Source: Akkermansiaceae bacterium (GTDB taxonomy: Bacteria > Verrucomicrobiota > Verrucomicrobiia > Verrucomicrobiales > Akkermansiaceae). From it: a DNA stretch of 34,796 bases. The notes beneath the pieces are model-generated. The model was not told the origin of the DNA. It was given only the letters and a program-made list of their open reading frames with translations, and ran no database searches. Made by a program: the position numbers and the translations under genes. This document shows, piece after piece, positions 16,946 to 27,807 of this stretch; positions within the stretch are counted from its first letter, which is position 1; every line of letters starts with the position of its first letter. The stretch lies in NCBI GenBank assembly GCA_021733795.1, contig JAIPKB010000032.1, forward strand, positions 1 to 34,796, read 5' to 3'.

Positions 16946-17191
16946 ATGAGTCAGCAGGATCTGGAACCGGGGGTGGGAAAATGCCTCGCCGCGCTGCTGG
17001 CGGTGGCGGAAGCGCTGCCGCGGAGGGTTGATCTAACGGCGGAGACAGCCGCCGTGGAGGCGACCGTGTGGCGCGGGTATTTCCTGCCGGACGAGGACGA
17101 GTTGGTGCGCCGGGGCTATCTGGCCCGCAGCGAGTGGTTGGTGTTTTGGAGAAGAGGCGGTGGCGGTTACCTTGCGACCCAGGCCCGGTGA
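16946..17191 (+). CDS. Small hypothetical protein upstream of the atp operon
   Basis: An 81-residue open frame with high GC at third codon positions begins MSQQDLEPGVGKCLAALLAV and contains TAAVEATVWRGYFLPDEDE. It has no membrane segment, so it is not AtpI, the usual small gene before atpB. The end, WRRGGGGYLATQAR, looks less protein-like and could reflect a truncation or frameshift near 17150. I do not recognise the family. It ends 65 bases before the probable atp promoter, so it is unlikely to be part of the atp transcript. Confidence 0.45.
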   Translation: MSQQDLEPGVGKCLAALLAVAEALPRRVDLTAETAAVEATVWRGYFLPDEDELVRRGYLARSEWLVFWRRGGGGYLATQAR

Positions 17192-17255
17192 AGGTGTCCG
17201 GATTCCCATTAAATCAAGGGATGCGGAGATTTCGCGCAAAATTGCGGAAAAAAAC

Positions 17256-17284
17256 TTGCGCGGAATCCTGTCGTCACCTATACC
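17256..17284 (+). promoter_or_regulatory. Probable sigma-70-type promoter of the atp operon
   Basis: TTGCGC at 17256-17261 and TATACC at 17279-17284 are separated by 17 bases, the optimal spacing. Transcription would start near 17291, giving a 5' leader of about 26 bases before the atpB ATG at 17317. This also supports that ATG over upstream in-frame starts. Confidence 0.6.
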
Positions 17285-17316
17285 CTGCGCGCCCGCGGTT
17301 GCCGGGTCGCCGTTTT

Positions 17317-18174
17317 ATGCGCTTTCTTTCCTCCATTATCCTAGTTTGGCTCTACAGTCTTCCTGCCGCGTTGGCAAGCGGCGCGGAGCACGCCGAGCAT
17401 GCCCTTCCGTTGTATCCCGAGCCGATCTGGCCGGGCGTGCCGATTACCAACTCCATGGTCGTGATCTGGATCGCGGTCGCCATCATCACCCTGTTCTGTC
17501 GGGCGGCAACCAAGAAAATGGCCTTTGTTCCGGGCGGGTTGCAAAACTTCGCGGAGTGGGTGGTCGAGTCCCTCTACAACTTTCTCGAGGGAATCCTCGG
17601 TCCCTACCTCGTGAAGAAAACCTTTTGGTTCTTCGCGTCGGTTTTTCTACTCATCCTGGTTACCAACTGGCTGTTTTTGGTGCCGGGCATGGGGACCGTG
17701 GGGCGGATTGAGGACGGGCGGGTTGTCGGTTTCCTGCGCGGTGGCAACGCCGACCTCAACATGACGATGGCGATGTCCCTGACCTTTGCCATCCTATGGT
17801 TTTACTGGGCGCTTACGGAGAACGGGATCAAGGATTTTCTCGCCCACATATTCGCCCCCAAAGGTGATTTCAAGGGGCTGATGCTGGCCTTCATGATTCC
17901 CGTTTTCCTCGTGGTCGGCGTGCTTGAGGTGATTTCGATCGCGATCCGTCCGGTGGCGCTCACCTTTCGTCTGTTCGGCAACATCTACGGTGGCGAGCAG
18001 ACGATGGAAAACCTCATGGGGCTGATGCCCTCGAAGTGGTTGGCCTTCCTGCCCACCCTGCCATTTTACTTCATGGAGTTGCTGGTCGGCTTCATCCAGG
18101 CGCTCGTTTTCATGCTTCTCACCGCTGTTTTCCTCCGTCTCATTTGCGAACACGCCGGGGAGGAACAGCACTGA
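17317..18174 (+). CDS. atpB: ATP synthase F0 subunit a
   Basis: The 285-residue integral membrane protein forms the proton half-channels next to the c-ring. IAIRPVALTFRLFGNIYGGE, near residue 210, carries the essential arginine that faces the c-subunit glutamate. PFYFMELLVGFIQALVFMLL near 250 is the other conserved helix. The N-terminus (MRFLSSIILVWLYSLPAALAS) looks like a signal peptide, as in several long bacterial AtpB proteins. It is the first gene of atpBEFHAGDC. No Shine-Dalgarno site precedes the ATG. An in-frame upstream extension is rejected because it crosses the likely promoter. Confidence 0.97.
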   Translation: MRFLSSIILVWLYSLPAALASGAEHAEHALPLYPEPIWPGVPITNSMVVIWIAVAIITLFCRAATKKMAFVPGGLQNFAEWVVESLYNFLEGILGPYLVKKTFWFFASVFLLILVTNWLFLVPGMGTVGRIEDGRVVGFLRGGNADLNMTMAMSLTFAILWFYWALTENGIKDFLAHIFAPKGDFKGLMLAFMIPVFLVVGVLEVISIAIRPVALTFRLFGNIYGGEQTMENLMGLMPSKWLAFLPTLPFYFMELLVGFIQALVFMLLTAVFLRLICEHAGEEQH

Positions 18175-18223
18175 ACAATCTTTCGTGCGGTTTGACCATG
18201 CATTGCTTGTGGGAGCCGCCGAA

Positions 18224-18244
18224 AACCAACAACCAACAACTAAC
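18224..18244. repeat. 7-bp tandem repeat in the atpB-atpE gap, unit AACCAAC
   Basis: Three units (AACCAAC twice, then AACTAAC) end 16 bases before the atpE ATG. No Shine-Dalgarno site is present in this leader. It is one of five heptad arrays at atp junctions. Confidence 0.9.
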
Positions 18245-18260
18245 ACAAACACCACCCACC

Positions 18261-18476
18261 ATGTCATTCATGCCCATGCTCGCTGAAATCACCGGTAATG
18301 TCCACATCGCGATGGCCGCGCTTGGAGCCGGTCTCGGAATCGGTCTTCTCGGCGCCAAAGCCGCGGAAGCCACCGGCCGCAATCCAGGTGCCTCCACCGC
18401 CATTCTGGTCAACGCGATTATTTTCGCCGCGCTTGCCGAAGGGATCTTCCTCATCGCCTTCTTCGTCGCCAAGTAG
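18261..18476 (+). CDS. atpE: ATP synthase F0 subunit c
   Basis: The 71-residue proteolipid has two membrane helices joined by the polar loop GRNPGAS (residues 39-45). The ion-binding carboxylate is Glu60 in AALAEGIFLIAFF. The surrounding residues lack the Gln and Glu-Ser/Thr pattern of sodium-translocating rings, so proton coupling is expected. The glycine repeat GAGLGIGLLGAKAAE (22-36) allows tight helix packing in the ring. Length is typical. The gene lies between atpB and atpF, with a heptad repeat in its leader. Confidence 0.97.
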   Translation: MSFMPMLAEITGNVHIAMAALGAGLGIGLLGAKAAEATGRNPGASTAILVNAIIFAALAEGIFLIAFFVAK

Positions 18477-18505
18477 GCCGCTTTTGTACTGTTTTCCGGG
18501 GGCGT

Positions 18506-18522
18506 GGGAGTCAACCACTCCC
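18506..18522 (+). other. Small hairpin after atpE
   Basis: GGGAGT (18506-18511) pairs with ACTCCC (18517-18522) around a 5-base loop, flanked by GGGG and CCGGGG bases. It lies in the 107-base atpE-atpF gap, one of two junctions without a heptad repeat. A role in mRNA stability or partial termination is possible but unproven. Confidence 0.35.
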
Positions 18523-18583
18523 CGGGGAACCGCATCCTCCACTTTTTCATTTCAGCTATTCCGTTTCTCCCCACTTCTTCGCC

Positions 18584-19120
18584 ATGACCATGTTACTCGC
18601 GTCCGCACCAGAAAATGGCATCACTGTGATCTTCAATACGTTTGGAGTCACGCTGCCGTATTTCGTTGCCAGTTGCATCAACTTCTTTGTGGTGATCTGG
18701 GTGTTGAAAAGATTCGCGTTCGGGCCGATCCAAAGCATGCTTGAAGAGCGCCGGGCGCGGATCGCCGATGGCGAAGCGAAGCTCAAACAGATCGAGGCCC
18801 AGCTCGCCGAGCCCGAGGCCAACACCGCCGCCGCGATCGCCAAGGCCGCCGCAGACGCCCAACACATGATCGACGAGGCCAGGGAGGGTGCCGCCGTTCT
18901 CAGCGAGCAGAAAGCCCAGGAGGCCATCGCCCAGGCCCACCAGATTTTGGCCAAGGCGGAAGTCGCCGCCAAAGCTGACCGGGAGCGTCTTACCGTGGAA
19001 CTCAAGCGCGAGTTTGGGCGGCTCGTGGCCGCCACCACCGCGCAAGTGTCCGGCAAGGTGCTCACTACCGAGGACCAGAGCCGGATCAACGAGGAGACCC
19101 TCACCAGGGTAGAAGCCTGA
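18584..19120 (+). CDS. atpF: ATP synthase F0 subunit b
   Basis: The 178-residue protein has one N-terminal membrane helix (about residues 24-46, LPYFVASCINFFVVIWVL) followed by a long hydrophilic helix rich in Ala, Glu, Lys and Gln that forms the peripheral stalk dimer. RIADGEAKLKQIEAQLAE is typical of the dimerisation region, and the C-terminal part contacts delta. Length is slightly above the usual 156-170. It starts 107 bases after atpE and ends 26 bases before atpH. No Shine-Dalgarno site is visible. Confidence 0.94.
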   Translation: MTMLLASAPENGITVIFNTFGVTLPYFVASCINFFVVIWVLKRFAFGPIQSMLEERRARIADGEAKLKQIEAQLAEPEANTAAAIAKAAADAQHMIDEAREGAAVLSEQKAQEAIAQAHQILAKAEVAAKADRERLTVELKREFGRLVAATTAQVSGKVLTTEDQSRINEETLTRVEA

Positions 19121-19146
19121 GTCACCGACCTCCCCGCTCCACACTC

Positions 19147-19539
19147 ATGAAGATTTCCAAGATCGCCGCCGCCACCGCCCGCCGCTTGTTCGGGTTGTGC
19201 CAGACCGCCGGCCGGTTGGATGATGCCAAGCTCCGCACCGCCATGACCGGCTTGGTGGAAGCCAAACCGCGGGATTACTCCGCGATTCTGTCCGCCCTGC
19301 AGCGGCTCGTCCGGCTTGAGCTTGAGAGTCGCAAGGTCACCATTGAGAGCGCCGTGGAGTTGGATCTGGCAAGCCGCGAGCGGGTCGTCGCCGGGCTCGC
19401 CAAGCAATACGGCCCCGACCTTGAAGTCCAATACCAGACCACTCCCTCCCTGCTCGGCGGTCTCCGCATCCGGGTGGGCAATGACGTGCTCGACGGCTCG
19501 GTCCAGGGCCGTCTCGACCGCTTCGTCAACGCACTTTGA
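19147..19539 (+). CDS. atpH: ATP synthase F1 subunit delta, short form
   Basis: The 130-residue protein keeps the C-terminal half of delta: [20 protein letters not shown], then [20 protein letters not shown], the family signature of the C-terminal domain that binds subunit b. The N-terminal helical domain, which caps the alpha subunits, is abbreviated by roughly 40-50 residues compared with the usual 175-180. The opening residues, [19 protein letters not shown], still match the first helices, so the shortening looks internal rather than a wrong start. Its place between atpF and atpA confirms identity. Confidence 0.9.
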   Translation: MKISKIAAATARRLFGLCQTAGRLDDAKLRTAMTGLVEAKPRDYSAILSALQRLVRLELESRKVTIESAVELDLASRERVVAGLAKQYGPDLEVQYQTTPSLLGGLRIRVGNDVLDGSVQGRLDRFVNAL

Positions 19540-19549
19540 TTGTTATTTT

Positions 19550-19575
19550 ACTGAAAACTGAAAACCGAAAACTAG
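19550..19575. repeat. 7-bp tandem repeat in the atpH-atpA gap, unit ACTGAAA
   Basis: Two ACTGAAA units, one ACCGAAA and a partial ACTAG form the array, which begins 11 bases after the atpH stop and ends 13 bases before the atpA ATG. No Shine-Dalgarno site lies between the array and the start. Confidence 0.92.
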
Positions 19576-19588
19576 TCAACTTCCCCAT

Positions 19589-21130
<1,542 letters not shown>

Positions 21131-21175
21131 AGTCAGACGGCATGGGTTGTTGGAAACGCCCCATGACGGATACCA

Positions 21176-21203
21176 AATAACCAATCACCAATCACCAAGA
21201 ACC
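21176..21203. repeat. 7-bp tandem repeat in the atpA-atpG gap, unit AATCACC
   Basis: Four units of the form AATNACC or AAGAACC (two are exact AATCACC) run to 7 bases before the atpG ATG at 21211. Confidence 0.92.
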
Positions 21204-21210
21204 ACCCCCA

Positions 21211-22104
21211 ATGGCCAATCTCCGCGATATCCGACGGCGCATCAAGTCGGTCAAGAACACGGCGCAGATCACCCGTGCGATGCAGTTGGTCGCCGCGGCC
21301 AAGATGAAAAAGGCGCAGAACCAGGCGATTGCCGGGCGCGCCTATTCGAAACACCTGCTGCAGGCACTCTACGATATCCGCAAGAATTTTACCGAGGAGT
21401 CCCATCCGTTTCTCGAGTTGCGTGACGGTACCCGTGAATTGGTGCTCGTCATCTCCACCGACAAGGGGTTGTGCGGGGCGGTCAACACCAACCTCGCCCG
21501 CCGGATTGCCCGGGACGTGCCCGCCGATGCCGATTTCATCACTGTGGGCCGCAAGCTGCGCACCGCCTGCGAGAAGGCTGGCAAGAACATCCTGGCGGAC
21601 TTTCCGGTCAAGGATCCCGTGCCCTTTGCCGAGGCCCGGGCGGTGGCCAAGTTCATCACCCAGCAATTTCTGGATGGGAACTATGACAAGGTCTCCATCG
21701 CCTTCACCAACTTTTACACCACGCTGCGCCAGGAACCGAAGGTGGTCACCCTGCTGCCGATCCAGGGCCACCGCGAAGACGAGGACCAGGCGTTCGAGTT
21801 GATCGGCGGCGGATTCAGTTCCGAAGCCCACCAGAACGACCCGCAGCGGGATTTCGAATTTGAACCGAGTGTCTCCGAGGTGCTGGCCACCGTCCTGCCA
21901 CTCTACATCAACTACGAGGTTTTCCAAGCCCTGCTCGAAGCCCGCGCCTCCGAGCATTCAGCCCGGATGGTTGCCATGAAGTCCGCCACCGACAACGCCG
22001 ATAAGTTCATCAAGGAGCTTACCCTCGAATACAACAAGCTCCGCCAGGGTGCCATCACCTCCGAGTTGCTTGAAATCACCACCGCCATGAAAGCCATGGA
22101 ATAG
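21211..22104 (+). CDS. atpG: ATP synthase F1 subunit gamma
   Basis: The 297-residue rotor shaft has both conserved terminal helices: MANLRDIRRRIKSVKNTAQI at the start, with MQLVAAAKMKKAQ following, and NKLRQGAITSELLEITTAM near the end. STDKGLCGAVNTNL near residue 85 is the conserved beginning of the Rossmann-like domain. Length is normal. The gene begins 80 bases after atpA and the preceding heptad repeat ends next to its ATG. No Shine-Dalgarno site is present. Confidence 0.97.
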   Translation: MANLRDIRRRIKSVKNTAQITRAMQLVAAAKMKKAQNQAIAGRAYSKHLLQALYDIRKNFTEESHPFLELRDGTRELVLVISTDKGLCGAVNTNLARRIARDVPADADFITVGRKLRTACEKAGKNILADFPVKDPVPFAEARAVAKFITQQFLDGNYDKVSIAFTNFYTTLRQEPKVVTLLPIQGHREDEDQAFELIGGGFSSEAHQNDPQRDFEFEPSVSEVLATVLPLYINYEVFQALLEARASEHSARMVAMKSATDNADKFIKELTLEYNKLRQGAITSELLEITTAMKAME

Positions 22105-22117
22105 CGCCCGAGTGGAA

Positions 22118-22145
22118 AGTGATCAGTGATCAGTGATCAGTGATC
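22118..22145. repeat. 7-bp tandem repeat in the atpG-atpD gap, unit AGTGATC, 4 copies
   Basis: Four perfect AGTGATC copies start 13 bases after the atpG stop. Each contains the palindrome core TGATCA with its neighbour. A reverse-complement copy lies at 22220-22236. Confidence 0.96.
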
Positions 22146-22219
22146 GGCTCCCACCATCCGCCCGTCTCCAAGCTTTAAGCCGCCCCTCCGCCAAACACCC
22201 CGTCATCCTACCACTGTTA

Positions 22220-23715
<1,496 letters not shown>

Positions 23716-23716
23716 G

Positions 23717-23751
23717 GATTTCAAATTTGAAATCTCGAATCTCAAATCCCA
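23717..23751. repeat. 7-bp-period repeat with an 18-bp palindrome in the atpD-atpC gap
   Basis: Five units begin at 23717 and share the pattern AATYYNN (AATCTCG and AATCTCA are the clearest). The first part, GATTTCAAATTTGAAATC (23717-23734), is a perfect palindrome. The array begins one base after the atpD stop and ends 6 bases before the atpC ATG, so it fills the whole gap. Confidence 0.88.
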
Positions 23752-23757
23752 TCCACC

Positions 23758-24174
23758 ATGCCCCTGCAACTTGATATCGTCACGCCGGAAAAAAAGGTGT
23801 TCTCGGAAACCGTGGACAATGTCTATCTGCCAGGAGCGGATGGCGAGTTGGGCGTATTGCCGCAGCACGCGGGTTTGGTGACCGCCCTGCAGCCCGGCGA
23901 ACTTCGCTACCTGCACAACGGCACCGTCCACCACATGGCCGTGGGTTCGGGCTTTGCCGAAATCACCCAGACCCACGTGGTGGTACTCACCGACATGGCG
24001 CTCGGTGAGGCGGAGATTGATATCACTCACATGGAGCAGGCCATCCAGCGGGCCAAGGAACAATTGATCGCCGAGGAGCACAGCATGAATTCGGAAGAAG
24101 TCGCCTTCCTCCAGGGTGCGATATCCCGTTCCGCCGCTGCGATCAGCTTCAAACGCCGCCGCGGATCCTATTGA
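23758..24174 (+). CDS. atpC: ATP synthase F1 subunit epsilon
   Basis: The 138-residue protein has the N-terminal beta-sandwich of epsilon (PLQLDIVTPEKKVFSETVDN, then YLPGADGELGVLPQHAGLVT) and a C-terminal helical hairpin (about residues 88-135) that inhibits ATP hydrolysis in many bacteria. It ends the atp operon. The leader is CATCCACC next to ATG, similar to CACCCACC before atpE. No clear intrinsic terminator follows. Confidence 0.96.
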   Translation: MPLQLDIVTPEKKVFSETVDNVYLPGADGELGVLPQHAGLVTALQPGELRYLHNGTVHHMAVGSGFAEITQTHVVVLTDMALGEAEIDITHMEQAIQRAKEQLIAEEHSMNSEEVAFLQGAISRSAAAISFKRRRGSY

Positions 24175-24256
24175 GCCGCGCGCTTTGCGCCAGTCTCCGG
24201 CCATCAGGGAATTGGGCCGCATCGGCGTTGACTGAGCAGTTGCCCGAAAAAGAGAG

Positions 24257-24284
24257 TTGACACTCCCGTCTGCGGGGTCATCAT
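24257..24284 (+). promoter_or_regulatory. Probable promoter of the PUR-domain gene
   Basis: A perfect TTGACA (24257-24262) is followed after 16 bases by CATCAT (24279-24284), a 4-of-6 match to TATAAT. Transcription would begin near 24291, about 24 bases before the GTG start, so this gene is probably independent of the atp operon. Confidence 0.5.
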
Positions 24285-24314
24285 CCGTCCCACCAACCAG
24301 CGAAGGAGAATATT

Positions 24315-24524
24315 GTGGACAGTGACTTATTGCATACGGAAAAAATACTAGCGGATCGCAAGACCTTTTATCTCGATCTGAAACAGAATCAGCGCGGCAT
24401 GGTCGTGAAGATCACCGAGGATGTCAGCGGCAACCGTGATACCATCATGGTGCCTGCGGAAATTCTAGGGGATTTCATCTCCGCCCTGTCCGACATCAAG
24501 GCGACCGCCGACGAGCAGGATTGA
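24315..24524 (+). CDS. Small PUR-alpha-like nucleic-acid-binding protein
   Basis: The 69-residue protein contains one PUR repeat: DRKTFYLDLKQNQRGMVVKI, then TEDVSGNRDTIMVPAEILGDF and a terminal helix. PUR-domain proteins in Bacteroidota, Spirochaetota and Verrucomicrobiota are small dimers that bind single-stranded DNA or RNA; the physiological role is not settled. The GTG start is backed by GAAGGAG at 24302-24308, the best ribosome-binding site in this part of the window. Length is near the minimum for one repeat. It stands alone, 140 bases after atpC. Confidence 0.82.
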   Translation: MDSDLLHTEKILADRKTFYLDLKQNQRGMVVKITEDVSGNRDTIMVPAEILGDFISALSDIKATADEQD

Positions 24525-24683
24525 GGCGCGGCCACGCCCACTGTTGCGGCCGTATCACTGCGGCTGAGGGCGGATTATAGTCGGGCGGCCATTCCGTCCG
24601 AAATGGTACCGGGCCCCTTCTCATATTCTCGCGAGGTGCTGGTTGCTTCCGCGAGTCCCCGGTTGAGCCACGTTTCACTCAGG

Positions 24684-26133
24684 TCAAAGGTCCCTCACCT
24701 TGTTGTCGAGGCCCACGGCCTTGAACTCCGGCACGGCAAACCCGAATTGGACGTAGAGCTGTTTGATGTTGAGGCTCTGCAACTCCGTCAGGATCGCCGG
24801 GCTGATGCCATCCTCGAGGCGTGGTTCGAACAGGAATTCCTCGGTGAAGTTGTGGTGGCCGGGGCGATAAGTCTGGGAGAAATAACCATGCAGCACGATT
24901 GGCGCGGTGGTCAGGCCCATGATGGTCGTGGTCTCCCATTTCCGGAGCGGTGCCGTGTAGCCCGCCACGATTCCGGTAGGCGCTGGCGGCCAGTAGAAGC
25001 GGATCGTGATCGCCTTGCCGGACTTCGAGGTGTGCTGGCGGGACTGGAGGAGTGATCCCGGCGGGAGCGGTTGGCGAGTGACGCCCGGGACCAGGATGAC
25101 GGCTTGCGAAGGAGTCGTGGTGAACGCGCCGGTAAAATCCCTGGTCATTTGCGGCACCGAGAAGCTTGCGTGCAGTTCGGCGCGAAAGTCCGCGGCCATT
25201 TGGATGGGCTGCACCGCAAGGGTGGACGCCACGGGAAGTGGGAAGCGCAGTTCGAAGTCAGCGCTGCCGCCGGCGAATGCGGTTTCCGTCCAGGCGTCCA
25301 CCGCGAATTTGGCACCCGAGAGGTCTCGCACTTGGAAGGCGGCGTTGTCCCAAGTTGAAGAAGCTCTTGTTTGACGCGGCGGCGGGAGCCTGCTCGTGGA
25401 TCGGAAAGTAGAATCCGGTCCAGTCGGCGGGACGCGTGATGGAGGCATCCACGAGGTCGAAGAGAAAGCGCAGCATTTCGGCCGGGTAGGGATCGAGCCC
25501 GACAAACTCGATCGCGAACTCGCTGCGGTTGGGCGCAAACAACACCGCGCCGAGCACCAGCTGCTGGCGGGGCGGGTGGAGGGTGAGGTCATGGTAAGCT
25601 TCAAGCCCGATCCCGAGAATCGGATCGAGCCGTTCGTTGGCGAAGTTGTAGTGGAACGCATACTGCGACGTGTCCTGGAAGTAGATCCGGGGAAGGTTGT
25701 CGAGAAGGATGGGAAACTTGATCCAGCGGATCTCCTCCTGTTCGAATCCGGTCAGGATCGGGTCGGACTGGAAAGCGTCGCCCGGAAGGGTGATGCCGCC
25801 CTTCCACGACGAGTGCCGTGTGATGGACTCGGTTGGAGTGCTGCTGGCCCGGTAGAATCCGCGCGGGCGGAACGGGGCCTCGGTGTCGGTATATTGCCAG
25901 GGCAGGGTCGCGCTCGCCCCGATCGGAACCCACTGCGCCAGATCGGGACTGAAATCCAGGCGGTGGCTGTGGCCGGCCGGCGAGATGCCCGTGACCTCGA
26001 CTTGCAGGTGGCCTGCGGCCCGATTCCAACTGACGCCGACCACCGGCTCTTGGGACCGCAGGGGGTCATTAAATGCGATCAGCCACAGGATGATGCCCGG
26101 GAAAAGAGGCAAGAGGTGGAAGCGGCGGTTCAT
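24684..26133 (-). pseudogene. Frameshifted exported protein with a verrucomicrobial Ig-like N-terminal module
   Basis: The reading frame from ATG 26133 gives a signal peptide (MNRRFHLLPLFPGIILWLIA) and then a module ending RLDFSPDLAQWVPIGASATL with WQYTDTEAPFRPRGFYRAS, a pattern common in Verrucomicrobiota surface and secreted proteins. The main domain reads QQLVLGAVLFAPNRSEFAI and WTGFYFPIHEQAPAA. Near 25350 one base is missing or extra in a run of G, and the protein continues in another frame from WDNAAFQVRDLSGAKFAVDA to the TGA at 24684. The joined product would be about 480 residues. I do not recognise the main domain. A sequencing indel in the G run is a real alternative to a true pseudogene. 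Confidence 0.75.
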
Positions 26134-26218
26134 GGTTGCAACCCTACCCGCCCTTCCCGGTTTTCCGGAAAGAACCGGAGATGGCACGCGTATGCTTGCT
26201 CCTCCTCATCCAATTGCC

Positions 26219-26740
26219 ATGACCAACTATCGCTGGAACCCCTATCTTGTCGGCGCGCTCATCGGGCTGCTGAGCCTGTTCACCTTCACGCTTGCGGACA
26301 AACCCATCGGCATTTCCACCGGCATCGCCCAGGCGGCGGGGGCTTGTGCCATGCCGGTGCTCGGCGCGGAGGGCGTCGCACAGAATTCCTACTGGGCGAA
26401 GAAAGCCGCGCCGGCCTGGAACTATGGCAGCTTGTTTGTGGTGGGTTCCTTTCTGGGTGCCCTCGGCAGTTCGCTGGTGAGCCGGAGTTTCAAGGTTGGC
26501 AGTGTCTCGGAGGTTTGGAGCGAGCGCTTCGGTCCGTCGGTGGCGAAACGCCTGGGAGCGGCCTTTCTCGGCGGGGCGGTGCTGATTTTCGGCGCGCGGT
26601 TGGCGGATGGCTGCACCAGCGGACACGGCATCAGTGGCTCGCTGCAGCTTGCCCTCAGTGGCTGGACCTTCTTCATCGTGATGTTCGCATCCGGCATTGT
26701 CACCGCCTTTCTTCTGTTCGGCCGCAACACCAAGGCCTGA
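26219..26740 (+). CDS. YeeE/YedE-family sulfur transport protein, first half
   Basis: The 173-residue membrane protein has four or five hydrophobic segments and the family motif GARLADGCTSGHGISG near residue 130, whose Cys is the conserved thiosulfate-relay residue position in YeeE-like transporters. LADKPIGISTG near residue 22 is also typical. Full-length YeeE is about 350 residues; here the two repeats are encoded by separate genes. The second half begins 20 bases downstream. The pair probably imports thiosulfate or another sulfur compound, and no rhodanese or TsuB-like gene is next to it. The ATG at 26219 is preceded by a short leader without a clear Shine-Dalgarno site. Confidence 0.88.
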   Translation: MTNYRWNPYLVGALIGLLSLFTFTLADKPIGISTGIAQAAGACAMPVLGAEGVAQNSYWAKKAAPAWNYGSLFVVGSFLGALGSSLVSRSFKVGSVSEVWSERFGPSVAKRLGAAFLGGAVLIFGARLADGCTSGHGISGSLQLALSGWTFFIVMFASGIVTAFLLFGRNTKA

Positions 26741-26760
26741 GCTTCAACCCACTTATCCCC

Positions 26761-27333
26761 ATGAATCCCATCCTCGCTTTCCTATCCGGCTCCAGCCTGC
26801 TTTGGAGCGGTCTGTTTTTTGGTGTGGTCTTCGGCGTGTTGCTGCACCGCGGCGGCGTCAGCGACTACAATGTGATCGTGAAACAATTCCTGTTCCGGGA
26901 TTTCACCGTGCTCAAGGTGATGTTCACCGCCGTGGTGGTGGGCGGGGTGGGGGTGTTCCTGTTGCACGGGCAGGAGTTGGCCAATTATCACATCAAGCCG
27001 GCTACGATGCTGGCCGTCGTCAGCGGCGCGGTGCTGTTTGGGATCGGCATGGTCGTCTATGGCTACTGCCCGGGGACCGGGGTCGCCGCCATCGCCACCG
27101 GGCGCTTGGACGCGCTGGTCGGCTTCTTCGGCATGTTGGTCGGGGCAGCGGCCTATGCGTTGAGCTACGATTGGATCGCGGCCAACATCCTGCCGGTGGC
27201 GGACCTCGGGAAAAAGCGGCTGCCTGAACTCGCCTCCGCACCCGAGTGGGTGTGGTATGTGGGACTCGTCGGCCTGGCGGCCGCGGTCTTCGCGCTGATC
27301 GCACGGGTGGAGCGGAAACGCGGGTCGCGATGA
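26761..27333 (+). CDS. YeeE/YedE-family sulfur transport protein, second half
   Basis: The 190-residue membrane protein is the partner of the gene just upstream. LLHRGGVSDYNVIVKQFLF near residue 28 and MVVYGYCPGTGVAAIATGRLDA near 98, with its Cys, are the family motifs, and YVGLVGLAAAVFALIA is the last membrane helix. Together the two products rebuild the pseudo-symmetric YeeE fold. The 20-base gap implies co-transcription and translation of both. Split pairs of this kind are widespread, so the split is not a mutation. Confidence 0.88.
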   Translation: MNPILAFLSGSSLLWSGLFFGVVFGVLLHRGGVSDYNVIVKQFLFRDFTVLKVMFTAVVVGGVGVFLLHGQELANYHIKPATMLAVVSGAVLFGIGMVVYGYCPGTGVAAIATGRLDALVGFFGMLVGAAAYALSYDWIAANILPVADLGKKRLPELASAPEWVWYVGLVGLAAAVFALIARVERKRGSR

Positions 27334-27534
27334 AACAGAGGGGCTTCTTCCCACAGGCAAGGATCCCGAGCATCCGGATGGCCTCGGTCACGGGCGCGGC
27401 GTGAGGCGCAAGCTGGTCGGGCCGAGCAACCCGGACACGGTCGAGCCGCGGTAATGGGTGGGAATGGTGACGTAGTGGTTGGCCAGCGTGTTGTCCGCCG
27501 TCCGCCACCGGGAGCACAGTGGCCGGCGTTCACA

Positions 27535-27714
27535 ACGCGCCTGCCAATGGATCGCCCTGGAAATCGCGCCCGTTCGCCACGGTCCGGGCAAGAGCACAGG
27601 CAAAATTTGATAGGCTCTCTGACACTTTCTCTTAGCGGAAGCGGAGTGGCCGCGTTGGTCACCACGCGTCTGCCCATGGACAGTCCTGGAAATCACGCCC
27701 GCGCGCCATGACCC
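27535..27714. repeat. Pair of imperfect 51-bp direct repeats beside the RAYT gene
   Basis: The copies at 27535-27585 and 27664-27714 match at about three of four positions and share the core CCTGGAAATC and flanking ACGCG. Their spacing is 129 bases. They may be REP-type units or remnants mobilised by the neighbouring transposase. Confidence 0.65.
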
Positions 27715-27722
27715 ATAAGGAG

Positions 27723-27742
27723 CGTGGACCTTATTGTCCACG
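27723..27742. repeat. Short hairpin at the 3' side of the RAYT gene
   Basis: CGTGGAC and GTCCACG form a perfect 7-bp stem around CTTATT. It sits 66 bases beyond the RAYT stop codon. REP-like palindromes near RAYT genes are their usual substrates, so this is a candidate, without direct proof. Confidence 0.5.
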
Positions 27743-27807
27743 TCGCCAATGAGCCGACAACGGACCGTACATTTCATCTTCCCAATTTCGGCTTTCCAAT
27801 TCCATCC

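Larger units (their letters stand above)
27334..27807. other. Repeat-bearing gap between the transporter pair and the RAYT gene
   Basis: This 474-base stretch has no intact gene. On the minus strand 27388-27500 reads ANHYVTIPTHYRGSTVSGLL followed by a natural-looking C-terminus, so it may be the last 35 residues of a lost protein. Beyond it lie two imperfect direct repeats (27535-27585 and 27664-27714) and a hairpin (27723-27742) next to the transposase end. Confidence 0.5.

Noticed and set aside
16946..17191. atpI before atpB
   Set aside because: The small protein has no membrane helices and no AtpI motif.
26219..27333. A single yeeE gene broken by mutation
   Set aside because: Both halves have their own starts, stops and motifs and a normal 20-base gap; split pairs are common in this family.
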